From JAWLGJ01 sp041685145 (GTDB lineage Bacteria; Pseudomonadota; Alphaproteobacteria; Rhodospirillales; Magnetospirillaceae), in assembly GCA_041685145.1 (NCBI GenBank), contig JAWLGJ010000014.1, positions 1 to 64,000 of the forward strand: DNA of 64,000 nucleotides, in the 5' to 3' direction. Position numbers and translations under genes: made by a program. Under the pieces are notes generated by a model. That model was not told the DNA's origin. It saw only the letters and a program-made list of their open reading frames with translations, and did no database searches. Below, in pieces: positions 10,601 through 18,339 of this stretch. Within the stretch, counting starts at the first letter, position 1; each line of letters opens with the position of its first letter.

Positions 10601-10690
10601 GCGGTCGCGCCGGCGGCGCTGTGCGCGCCGTCACTTCCCACCGGCGGCGCGGCGTTGGAGCATGTCGCGCTCACGCGCTCCGGTATTTTG

Positions 10691-10742
10691 TGCCCTCGCC
10701 GGGCGGGCGCTCCGCGCCCTTGGCCGCCGCCTCAAAGGCGGC
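10691..10742 (-). repeat. Intergenic double-hairpin repeat, copy 2 (variant)
   Basis: A diverged copy read on the minus strand. The first hairpin is GCCGCC-TTTGA-GGCGGC and the second is a perfect GGGCGC-GGA-GCGCCC stem, where most copies have the non-Watson-Crick pair GCGAGC/GCGAGC around the same GGA loop. Lies in the 178-nt gap between dnaJ and the deacetylase gene; the rest of that gap holds only the SD of the next gene. An open frame that reads through it is a by-product of the repeat. Confidence 0.75.
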
Positions 10743-10778
10743 TCCGGGCGGGGACGACGACAAAGGGGGGACATATCG

Positions 10779-11795
10779 ATGACCCGCATTCGCGCTCTGG
10801 CGGCGGCGGTGGCCGCGGCGGCGGCGATGCTGCCGGCGGTTGCGGCGGCCGCCGACTCGGCCGCCATCGTCATGTATCACCGCTTCGGCGAGGACCGTTA
10901 CCCCTCGACCAGCATCCGCCTGGAGCAGTTCGAGTCCCATCTCGACGCCCTGCGTAGCGGCGACTATTGGGTGCTGCCGCTGCCGGATATCGTCGAGGCC
11001 CTGCGCACGGGCACGCCGCTGCCCGACAATGCCGTCGCCATCACCATCGACGACGCCGCCCTGTCCGTCTACGAGCAGGGCTGGCCGCGCCTGAAGGCGG
11101 CGGGCCTGCCGTTCACGCTGTTCGTCTCCACCGACATCACCGACCAGGGCGCCGGCGGCTACATGAGCTGGGGGCAAATCCGCGAGATCGCCGCCGACCC
11201 CAACGTCACCATCGGCGCCCACGGCGCCAGCCACGACAGCCACGCGCGGCTGTCGCCCGAACAGGGCCGCCGCGACCTGGAGCGGGCGCAGCGGCGCCTG
11301 CGCGAGGAACTCGGCGCGGCGGCGGAGCTGCTCGCCTGGCCCTATGGCGAGACCAACGCCGCGCTGCAGGCGGTGGCGCGCGAGATGGGGTTCAGGGCCG
11401 CCTTCGGCCAGCACTCCGGCATCGCCCACGGCAGCCAGGACCAATTCTACCTGCCGCGCTTCGCCCTCAACGAGCATTACGGCGACATCGAACGTTTTCG
11501 CCTGGTGACCCGCGCCCTGGCGCTGCCGGTGACGGCCTTCGCCCCCGCCGACCCGCTGCTGGCCGAGAACCCGCCGGCGGTGCGCTTCGCGGTCGCCGAC
11601 GGCGTCGACGGCCTTTCGGCCCTCAACTGCTTCGCCAGCCACCTAGGCGCCGTCGCCGTCGCCGTCGACGGCCGCCGCGCCGCCCTGGACATCACGCAGC
11701 CCTTCCCCGCCGGCGAGCGCGGGCGCATCAACTGCACCCTGCCCGCCGGCGACGGCCGCTTTCGCTGGCTGGGCTATCAATGGGTGGCGCCCTAG
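10779..11795 (+). CDS. Secreted polysaccharide deacetylase (NodB-homology, CE4) family protein
   Basis: 338 residues. The start at ATG 10779 is fixed by a strong AAAGGGGGG ribosome site and by a clean signal peptide (about residues 1-24, ending AVAAAA). The NodB-homology domain shows a metal-binding Asp pair in ITIDDAAL and the two His in GAHGASHDSH, plus WPYGETN further on. The usual TFDDG motif is altered to TIDDA. Family members remove acetyl groups from peptidoglycan or exopolysaccharide in the periplasm; the substrate here is unknown. A C-terminal segment of about 100 residues after the domain has no match I recognise. Upstream in-frame ATGs fall in the intergenic repeat and were rejected. 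Confidence 0.8.
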   Translation: MTRIRALAAAVAAAAAMLPAVAAAADSAAIVMYHRFGEDRYPSTSIRLEQFESHLDALRSGDYWVLPLPDIVEALRTGTPLPDNAVAITIDDAALSVYEQGWPRLKAAGLPFTLFVSTDITDQGAGGYMSWGQIREIAADPNVTIGAHGASHDSHARLSPEQGRRDLERAQRRLREELGAAAELLAWPYGETNAALQAVAREMGFRAAFGQHSGIAHGSQDQFYLPRFALNEHYGDIERFRLVTRALALPVTAFAPADPLLAENPPAVRFAVADGVDGLSALNCFASHLGAVAVAVDGRRAALDITQPFPAGERGRINCTLPAGDGRFRWLGYQWVAP

Positions 11796-11920
11796 CATGA
11801 TCCGGCCACGCCGCATCGCGTGCCGCCATTGCGGCGGCGGCAATGCGGGAAGGTCGGGGACGCAGAACAAACATCACCGCGACGGGTTATCAGCCCCCGA
11901 GGGCAGTCACGGGGACGCTG

Positions 11921-13495
11921 ATGGCGGCGGCACGCATTCTGATTCTCGGCGGCGGATTCGGCGGCGCCTTCGCGGCACGGCGCCTGTCCGCCCTGCTCGG
12001 CGAGCGGGCGGACATCACCCTGCTCGACCGCAAGAACTATTTCGTCTTCCAGCCGCTGGTTCCCGAGATCGCCGGCGGCATCGTCAATGTGCTCGACGCC
12101 GTGACGCCGCTGCGCCACATGCTGCCGCGGGTGAGGGTGCGGACCGGGCTGGTGCGGGCCATCGACCTCGACGCCCGCCGCGTGCAGGTGGTCCAGGGCG
12201 AGATGGGCGACCTCGTCGACCTGGAGGCCGACCATCTGGTGATCGCCCTGGGGCAGGTGGTCGACCTCGGTCGGTTTCCCGGCATGTCCGAGCACGCCTT
12301 CACCGTGAAGGCGGCGGCCGATGCCTTCGCCCTGCGCAACCACATCATCGACTGCCTGGAGCGCGCCAGCATCACCGACGATCCCGACGAGCGGCGGGGC
12401 CTGCTGACCTTCGTGGTGGTGGGGGCCGGCCTGTCGGGGGTGGAGGTGATGGGCGAGATCCAGGAACTGCTGCGGCGGGGCCTGCGCTACTACCCCGGCA
12501 TCGCCGCTGGCGAAACGCGGCTGGTCCAGGTGGAGTTCCAGGACCGCATCCTGCCCGAACTCAGCGCCGAACTCGCCGACTACGCCCTGGGGCTGTTGCG
12601 GCGGCGTGGGGTGGAGTTCCGGCTGGGCCGCGGTGTGCGGTCCGCCGCCGCCGGGGCTTTCGAACTCGACGACGGCAGCCTCATCGACACCCGCACCATC
12701 GTCGCCACCATCGGCAACGCGCCGCTCCCGCTGCTGCGCGACCTGCCGCTGCGGCTGGAGCGCGGGCGCGTGGCGGTGACGCCCGACCTCCGCGTCGAGG
12801 GCCGCGCGGACGTCTGGTGCCTGGGCGACGCCGCCCATGTGCCGCTGGACGACGGCCGGCCGGCGCCGCCCACCGCCCAAGCGGCGGTGCAGCAAGCGCG
12901 GCTGCTGGCGGACAATGTGGCGGCGGTCCTGGACGGGCGGCCGCCAGCGCCCTTTGCCTTCCGCAGCCGTGGCACGCTCGCCTCGCTGGGGGGGCGGCGG
13001 GCGGTGGCGCGGGTGGGACGGCTGCGCCTGTCCGGCTTCCCCGCCTGGCTGCTTTGGCGCCTTGCCTATCTGGCCATGCTGCCGGCCTGGATTACACGCC
13101 TCCGGGTGGCGATCGACCAGGTGCTGGACCTGTTCCTGCCCCGCAACATCGTGCAGACCGCGGAGCCGGCACTGGCGGCGACGCGGTTCCAGCGCCATCG
13201 CGCCGGCGATGTGGTGGTGCGCTCCGGTCAGCTTGGCGACGGCGTGCATCTGGTGTTGTCGGGCGTCTATGAGGCGATGGCCGCCGACGGCGGCGGCCGC
13301 GTCTATGGCCCCGGCGACCATTTCGGCGACGACGCCATCGTCGAGCACCGCGCGCACCACCGCCCCATCCGGGCACGCACGGATGCGGTGTGCTTCGTGC
13401 TGGCGCGCGGCGACTACGAGCGCATCGCCGCGGCGCTGGTCGACGGCGCGGTGGCGCCGCCGGCCGACAGCGACGAGGCACGCCCGCGCCTGTGA
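11921..13495 (+). CDS. Type II NADH dehydrogenase-like FAD oxidoreductase with C-terminal cNMP-binding-like domain
   Basis: 524 residues. Residues about 1-400 are a two-dinucleotide-fold flavoprotein of the NDH-2 family: FAD loop LILGGGFGG at the N-terminus, second loop VVVGAGLSGVEV, and the FAD-closing segment VWCLGDAAHV. A hydrophobic, amphipathic segment near residues 365-400 fits membrane association. The last 100 residues read like a cyclic-nucleotide-binding beta-roll (FQRHRAGDVVVRSGQ, HLVLSGVYEA, GDHFGDDAIV), suggesting control of respiratory NADH oxidation by a small ligand or by a degenerate, non-binding domain. ATG 11921 is chosen because it starts directly at the FAD fold; ATG 11843 would add 26 unlikely residues. 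Monocistronic by spacing. Confidence 0.8.
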   Translation: MAAARILILGGGFGGAFAARRLSALLGERADITLLDRKNYFVFQPLVPEIAGGIVNVLDAVTPLRHMLPRVRVRTGLVRAIDLDARRVQVVQGEMGDLVDLEADHLVIALGQVVDLGRFPGMSEHAFTVKAAADAFALRNHIIDCLERASITDDPDERRGLLTFVVVGAGLSGVEVMGEIQELLRRGLRYYPGIAAGETRLVQVEFQDRILPELSAELADYALGLLRRRGVEFRLGRGVRSAAAGAFELDDGSLIDTRTIVATIGNAPLPLLRDLPLRLERGRVAVTPDLRVEGRADVWCLGDAAHVPLDDGRPAPPTAQAAVQQARLLADNVAAVLDGRPPAPFAFRSRGTLASLGGRRAVARVGRLRLSGFPAWLLWRLAYLAMLPAWITRLRVAIDQVLDLFLPRNIVQTAEPALAATRFQRHRAGDVVVRSGQLGDGVHLVLSGVYEAMAADGGGRVYGPGDHFGDDAIVEHRAHHRPIRARTDAVCFVLARGDYERIAAALVDGAVAPPADSDEARPRL

Positions 13496-13577
13496 CGGCT
13501 GGAACCGCCGCCGCCGCCCGGCTATGGTAGCCGCGCGCCGCCAGCATCGGGCGGCAGGCAGCAAGGGAGCTTCCGTC

Positions 13578-14381
13578 ATGCACAGGATCGGCATTGTCGG
13601 CTGCGCCGGCCGCATGGGCCGGATGCTGGCGCGGGAGGTGCTCGCCGCCGAGGATTGCGCCCTGGCCGGCGGCACCGAGCGCCCCGGCGCCGACGCGGTG
13701 GGCCGCGACATCGGCGGCCTGATCGGCGCCGGCGAGGCGGGCGTCGTCGTTTCCGATGATCCGCAGCGGCTGTTCCAGTCCGCCGACGCGGTGATCGACT
13801 TCACCGCCCCCGAGGCCACCGTGCGCCACGCCGCGCTCGCCGCCGACGCCCGCTGCGCCCACGTCATCGGCACCACCGGGCTGTCGCCGGAGCAGGAAGC
13901 CCGGCTTGCCGAGCTTGCCGCCCGCACCGCCATCGTCTACGCCCCGAATATGAGCCTGGGGGTCAATCTGCTGCTGGCGCTGGTGGAGCGCGTCGCCAAG
14001 GCGCTGGACCCGGCCTGGGACATCGAGATCGTCGAGATGCACCACCGCCACAAGGTCGACGCCCCCTCGGGCACCGCCCTGGCGCTTGGCAAGGCGGCGG
14101 CGAAGGGGCGCGGCGCCGACCTGGAGGCGGTGGCGCAGCGGGTGCGCGACGGCCACACCGGCCCGCGGCGCGAAGGCGACATCGGCTTCGCCACCCTGCG
14201 CGGCGGCGACGTCGTCGGCGAGCACACCGTCATCTTCGCCGGCGAGGGCGAGCGCATCGAACTGACCCACAAGGCCGGGGCGCGGACCATCTTCGCGCGC
14301 GGGGCGGTGCAGGCGGCGCGCTGGGCGCACGGCAAGCCGCCGGGGCTGTATTCGATGTTCGACGTGCTGGGTCTGGGGTGA
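13578..14381 (+). CDS. dapB: 4-hydroxy-tetrahydrodipicolinate reductase
   Basis: NAD(P)H-dependent reductase of the diaminopimelate/lysine pathway. 267 residues. The dinucleotide loop GCAGRMGR at the N-terminus, the DFTAPEAT motif, the IGTTGLS segment, and the catalytic HHRHKVDAPSGTA with the acid/base His and substrate-binding Lys are all intact. ATG 13578 has AAGGGAGC 8 nt upstream. Its TGA overlaps the nth start by one base. Works in the same pathway as the dapC-type transaminase at 36-37 kb. Confidence 0.97.
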   Translation: MHRIGIVGCAGRMGRMLAREVLAAEDCALAGGTERPGADAVGRDIGGLIGAGEAGVVVSDDPQRLFQSADAVIDFTAPEATVRHAALAADARCAHVIGTTGLSPEQEARLAELAARTAIVYAPNMSLGVNLLLALVERVAKALDPAWDIEIVEMHHRHKVDAPSGTALALGKAAAKGRGADLEAVAQRVRDGHTGPRREGDIGFATLRGGDVVGEHTVIFAGEGERIELTHKAGARTIFARGAVQAARWAHGKPPGLYSMFDVLGLG

Positions 14382-15019
14382 TGACGCCGGCCGAGGTCGA
14401 GGAGCTTTACCGGCGCTTCGCCGCCGCTAATCCCGAGCCCCGCAGCGAACTGGAATACCGCAACGCCTTCACGCTGCTGGTGGCGGTGGTGCTGTCGGCG
14501 CAGGCGACGGATGTCGGCGTCAACAAGGCGACGCGGACGCTGTTCGCCGTCGCCGACACGCCCGAAAAGATGCTGGCCCTGGGCGAGGAGGGCCTGCGGC
14601 GCCACATCGCCTCCATCGGCCTTTTCAACACCAAGGCCAAGAACGTCATCGCCCTGTCGCGGCTGCTGGTCGAACACCATGACGGCGCGGTGCCGGCCGA
14701 GCGGGCGGCGCTGGAGGCGCTGCCGGGGGTGGGGCGCAAGACCGCCAATGTGGTGCTGAACGTCGCCTTCGGCGCCCCCACCATCGCCGTCGACACCCAC
14801 ATCTTCCGGGTCGCCAACCGCACCGGGCTGGCGCCGGGCAAGACCCCCGAGGAGGTCGAGCGCCGCCTGCTGGCGGTGACGCCGGACGCCTGGAAGCACC
14901 ACGCCCACCACTGGCTGATCCTGCACGGGCGCTATGTCTGCAAGGCGCGGCGCCCCGACTGCCCGCGCTGCCGGATCAGCGACCTGTGCGCCTATCCCGA
15001 CAAGACGGCGCCGGCCTAG
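14381..15019 (+). CDS. nth: Endonuclease III
   Basis: DNA glycosylase/AP lyase for oxidised pyrimidines (base-excision repair). 212 residues. The helix-hairpin-helix LPGVGRKTANVVLN carries the catalytic Lys, VDTHIFRVANR the catalytic Asp, and the C-terminal C-x6-C-x2-C-x5-C set binds the [4Fe-4S] cluster. ATG 14381 shares its A with the dapB stop; a GTG at 14378 is possible. The dapB-nth pair is translationally coupled and converges on ppa across a repeat. Confidence 0.96.
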   Translation: MTPAEVEELYRRFAAANPEPRSELEYRNAFTLLVAVVLSAQATDVGVNKATRTLFAVADTPEKMLALGEEGLRRHIASIGLFNTKAKNVIALSRLLVEHHDGAVPAERAALEALPGVGRKTANVVLNVAFGAPTIAVDTHIFRVANRTGLAPGKTPEEVERRLLAVTPDAWKHHAHHWLILHGRYVCKARRPDCPRCRISDLCAYPDKTAPA

Positions 15020-15057
15020 ACGCACCGGTCGGCGAGGGCAAAACCAACCCTTTACCA

Positions 15058-15133
15058 GCCGCCGTTGAGGCGGCGGCCAAGCGAGCGGAGCGAGCGCCCG
15101 GCGAGGGCAGCAATAAACCGCCCGGCGAGGGCA
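15058..15133 (+). repeat. Intergenic double-hairpin repeat, copy 3, with duplicated tail
   Basis: A full 52-bp consensus copy (15058-15109): perfect GCCGCC-GTTGA-GGCGGC stem, then GCGAGC-GGA-GCGAGC and CGCCCGGCGAGGGCA. The tail CGCCCGGCGAGGGCA is repeated once more at about 15119-15133, and a further GGCGAGGGCA precedes the copy at about 15033-15042. The element fills the gap between the convergent genes nth and ppa, where it would lie at the 3' ends of both transcripts. Confidence 0.85.
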
Positions 15134-15139
15134 AGACCC

Positions 15140-15667
15140 TCAGCCCTTGGCGCGGTCGATGGCCGCCTGGATGAGCCGCGCCGCCTCCTCGGGGCCGCCC
15201 CAGCCCTTCACCTTCACCCATTTGTCCGGCTCCAGATCCTTGTAGTGGGCGAAGAAGTGCTCGATCTGGTGCAACAGGATGTCGGGCAACTGGTGGTAGG
15301 CCTGCACCTCGTCATAGAAGGGGTGCAGCTTGGTGTGCGGCACGGCGAGGATCTTTTCGTCGGGGCCGCTCTCGTCCTCCATGTTCAGCACCCCGACGGG
15401 GCGCGAGCGCAGCACGGCCCCCACCGCCACCGGCACCCGCCCCACCACCAGCACGTCGGTGGGGTCGCCGTCCTCGGCCAGGGTGTGGGGGATGAAGCCG
15501 TAATTGGCGGGATAGTACATGGCGGTGTGCAGGAAGCGGTCGACGAACATCGCGCCCGAGGCCTTGTCGACCTCGTATTTCACCGGGTCGCCGCGCAGCG
15601 GAATTTCGACGATGACGTTGATGTCCTGGGGCGGGTTCTTGCCCACCGGCACCTTGCCGATGTCCAT
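15140..15667 (-). CDS. ppa: Inorganic pyrophosphatase (family I)
   Basis: Hydrolyses pyrophosphate to phosphate and so drives biosynthetic reactions in the cytosol. 175 residues, the length of the bacterial hexameric enzyme. The signature DGDPTDVLV holds the Mg-binding aspartates, and the active-site segments EIPLRGDPVKYEVDK and the Tyr-rich MYYPANYGFIPHT are present. SD GAGGAGACC lies just before ATG 15667. First a 23-nt gap to ald; both are read leftwards and may be cotranscribed. Confidence 0.96.
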   Translation of the reverse strand: MDIGKVPVGKNPPQDINVIVEIPLRGDPVKYEVDKASGAMFVDRFLHTAMYYPANYGFIPHTLAEDGDPTDVLVVGRVPVAVGAVLRSRPVGVLNMEDESGPDEKILAVPHTKLHPFYDEVQAYHQLPDILLHQIEHFFAHYKDLEPDKWVKVKGWGGPEEAARLIQAAIDRAKG

Positions 15668-15690
15668 CGCGGTCTCCTCGTGTTGCGGCG

Positions 15691-16806
15691 TCAGCCGATC
15701 GCCCGCTCGGCGGGCATGTGTTCATAGCCGAGATCGCGGGCCACGGCGGCGTGGGTGACGTGGCCGTCATGGACGTTGAGGCCGTGGCGCAGATGCGCGT
15801 CGTCGGCCAGGGCGCCGCGCCAGCCCTTGCCGGCCAGCGCCAGCACGAAGGGCAGGGTGGCGTGGTTGAGGGCGTGGGCGGAGGTGCGGGCCACCGCGCC
15901 GGGCATGTTGGTGACGCAATAATGCACCACCCCGTCGACGACATAGGTGGGGGCGGCGTGGCTGGTGGGGCGGCTGGTCTCGGCGCAGCCGCCCTGGTCG
16001 ATGGCGACGTCGACGATCACCGCCCCGGTGCGCATGTGCCGCACCATTTCGCGGCTGACGACCTTGGGCGCCGTGGCGCCCGGCACCAGCACCGCGCCGA
16101 TCACCAGATCGGCGGCCAGCACCTGGCTCTCGACGGCGTCGAGATTGGCGTATTGCGTCTTCAGGCGCGGGCCGAACAGGTCGTCCAGCAGGCTCAGGCG
16201 CGGCAACGAGATGTCGAGAATGGTGACGTCGGCGCCCATGCCCAGCGCGATGCGCGCCGCGCTGGTGCCCACCACGCCGCCGCCGATCACCGCCACCCGT
16301 GCGGGGCTGGTGCCCGGCACGCCGCCCAGCAGCACCCCGGCGCCGCCCTTCTCCTTCTCCAGGCAGTGCGCCCCCACCTGCGCCGCCATGCGCCCGGCGA
16401 CCTCGCTCATCGGCGCCAGCAGCGGCAGCCCGCCGCGGGCGTCGGTGACGGTCTCATAGGCGATGGCGGTGACCCCGGACTTCACCAGCGCCGCGGTCTG
16501 GGCGGCGTCGGCGGCCAGATGCAGATAGGTGAACAACACCAGGCCGGGGCGCAGATGGGCGTATTCGGCGGGCTGCGGCTCCTTGACCTTGACCACCATC
16601 TCGGCCTCGGCCCAGGCCGTCGCGGCGTCGGGGACGATGCGCGCCCCGGCGGCGGCATAGGCGCCGTCGTCGCAGGCGATGCCGGCGCCGGCGCCGGTCT
16701 CCACCAGCACCTCGTGGCCGTGGTGGACCAGTTCGCGCACGCTGGCCGGGGTCAGGCCGACGCGGTATTCGTGAATCTTGGTCTCGCTGGGGACGCCGAT
16801 CTTCAT
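15691..16806 (-). CDS. ald: Alanine dehydrogenase
   Basis: NAD-dependent oxidative deamination of L-alanine to pyruvate and ammonia, linking amino acid nitrogen to central carbon. 371 residues, normal length. The N-terminal MKIGVPSETK..YRVGLTP, the nucleotide-binding VIGGGVVGTSAA and the C-terminal NMPGAVARTSAHALNHATLP signature are all present, and the catalytic Lys and His fall in the expected VVKVKEPQ and YLHLAAD segments. Start ATG 16806, 11 nt after the transporter gene. Induction by alanine is usual but no regulator gene is adjacent. Confidence 0.95.
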   Translation of the reverse strand: MKIGVPSETKIHEYRVGLTPASVRELVHHGHEVLVETGAGAGIACDDGAYAAAGARIVPDAATAWAEAEMVVKVKEPQPAEYAHLRPGLVLFTYLHLAADAAQTAALVKSGVTAIAYETVTDARGGLPLLAPMSEVAGRMAAQVGAHCLEKEKGGAGVLLGGVPGTSPARVAVIGGGVVGTSAARIALGMGADVTILDISLPRLSLLDDLFGPRLKTQYANLDAVESQVLAADLVIGAVLVPGATAPKVVSREMVRHMRTGAVIVDVAIDQGGCAETSRPTSHAAPTYVVDGVVHYCVTNMPGAVARTSAHALNHATLPFVLALAGKGWRGALADDAHLRHGLNVHDGHVTHAAVARDLGYEHMPAERAIG

Positions 16807-16817
16807 TGCCCGTCCAT

Positions 16818-18170
16818 TTAGGGTCGCTGCGCCGCCGGCGCCACGGCGGCGCGCGGCGGAAACCACTTCATCATCAGCAACAGCAGCACCAGCCCCGGCA
16901 CCGCCAGAAAGGTGGTGGCGACGAAGAAGCCGATCCAGTCCATGTGATCGGCCAGCCAGCCGCTGCCCGAGGCCAGCATCGCCCGCCCGGCGCCCATCAG
17001 CGACGACAGCAGCGCGTACTGCGTCGCCGTGTAGGCGACGTTGCACAGCGACGACAGATAGGCGACGAAGGCCGCCGTGCCCATGCCGCCGGAGACGTTT
17101 TCCACCGCCACCGTCACCGCCAGCATGGCGATGTCGTGGCCCACCGCCGCCTGCACCGCGAAGACCAGGTTGGACGCCGCCTGCAGGACGCCGCAGATCA
17201 GCAACGCCCGCAGGATGCCGATGCGGTTGACCAGCACGCCGCCGACGAAGGCGCCGATGAGGGTGGCGCCCATGCCGAAGAACTTGCTGACCCAGGCGAT
17301 CTCCTCCAGGGCGAAGCCCAGCTCGATATAGAAGGGGTTGGCCATCGCCCCGGCGACGGCGTCGCCGAATTTGTAGAGCAGCACGAACAGCACGATCAGC
17401 AGCCAACCGCGATGGCGGGCGAAGTCGAGGAAGGGGCTGACCACCGCGCCATACAGCCAGGCCAGCACCACCGCCGCGCGGCCGCGCAGGCGCGGGCGCG
17501 CCGCCAGCCACGCCTTCGCCTCGGCCTCGCGGGCGTCGGCCTCGCGCCCGCCGCCGGGGCGCGGCTCGGGGGTCAGCAGCACCGCCGCCACCCCCACCCC
17601 CATCAGCGCCGCCATCACCGCGTAGGCGGCGAACCAGCCATGCGCCGAGGCGATGTAGAGGGCGCCCATGCCCGCGGCCAGCATCCCGACGCGGTAGCCG
17701 AAGACGATCGCCGCCGCCCCGGCGCCCTGCTGGCGCTCCTCCAGCAACTCGACGCGGAAGGCATCGATGACGATGTCCTGGCTGGCCGAGAAGAACGCCA
17801 CCGCCAGCGCCCAGCCCGCCGTCGCCAGCGGCGCCACGGCGGGATCGCTGGTGCCCATGCCCAGGATGGAAACGATCAGCCCGCCCTGGGTCAGCAGCGC
17901 CCAGCCCCGGCGGCGCCCCAGCCGCCGCGTCAGCACCGGCACCGGCAGGCGGTCGACCAGCGGCGCCCAGAGGAATTTCAGCGAATAGGGCAGGCCGACC
18001 AGCGCGAACAGGCCGATGGCGGTCTTGCTCACCCCCTCGGTGGCCAGCCAGGTGCTGAGCGTCGACAGGGTCAGCAGCAGCGGCAGGCCGCTGGCGAAGC
18101 CCAGGAACAGCACGGCGATGACGCGCGGGTGGCGGTACACCGCCAGCGAGGCGAACCAGTCGCGCATCAT
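16818..18170 (-). CDS. AmpG-like muropeptide MFS transporter
   Basis: A 450-residue major-facilitator protein with about 12 hydrophobic segments. The segment FSASQDIVIDAFRVELL is highly typical of AmpG permeases, which import anhydro-muropeptides (GlcNAc-anhydroMurNAc peptides) across the inner membrane for recycling. LGFASGLPLLLT at the N-terminus also fits that family. Start ATG 18170, or the next codon ATG 18167. A candidate promoter lies about 30 nt upstream. The ald gene 11 nt downstream is a plausible partner, since recycling of muropeptides releases alanine, but that link is an inference. Confidence 0.8.
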   Translation of the reverse strand: MMRDWFASLAVYRHPRVIAVLFLGFASGLPLLLTLSTLSTWLATEGVSKTAIGLFALVGLPYSLKFLWAPLVDRLPVPVLTRRLGRRRGWALLTQGGLIVSILGMGTSDPAVAPLATAGWALAVAFFSASQDIVIDAFRVELLEERQQGAGAAAIVFGYRVGMLAAGMGALYIASAHGWFAAYAVMAALMGVGVAAVLLTPEPRPGGGREADAREAEAKAWLAARPRLRGRAAVVLAWLYGAVVSPFLDFARHRGWLLIVLFVLLYKFGDAVAGAMANPFYIELGFALEEIAWVSKFFGMGATLIGAFVGGVLVNRIGILRALLICGVLQAASNLVFAVQAAVGHDIAMLAVTVAVENVSGGMGTAAFVAYLSSLCNVAYTATQYALLSSLMGAGRAMLASGSGWLADHMDWIGFFVATTFLAVPGLVLLLLMMKWFPPRAAVAPAAQRP

Positions 18171-18206
18171 GCCCTTTCAACCCCGCCCCGTTGGAGTTCC
18201 CCCGAA

Positions 18207-18236
18207 AGGATACGCGCCCGGCGGCGCCGGATGCAA
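18207..18236 (-). promoter_or_regulatory. Candidate sigma-70-type promoter of the ampG-like gene
   Basis: On the minus strand, TTGCAT (18236-18231) and TATCCT (18212-18207) are separated by 18 nt. The transcript would start near 18200, giving a leader of about 30 nt before ATG 18170. It would serve the ampG-like gene, ald and possibly ppa. Confidence 0.4.
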
Positions 18237-18260
18237 AGCCGGCGGGAGTGTCTCTTCATG

Positions 18261-18312
18261 TGCCCTCGCCGGGCGCTCGCTCCGCTCGCTTGGCCGCCGC
18301 CTCAACGGCGGC
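18261..18312 (-). repeat. Intergenic double-hairpin repeat, copy 4
   Basis: A full consensus copy on the minus strand: GCCGCC-GTTGA-GGCGGC stem, GCGAGC-GGA-GCGAGC, and a GGCGAGGGCA end. It lies between the rsmB 3' end and the promoter of the ampG-like gene, both read leftwards, so it is upstream of the latter's promoter. Confidence 0.85.
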
Positions 18313-18339
18313 TGGTGCTGGGTTTGTTTTGCCCTCACC

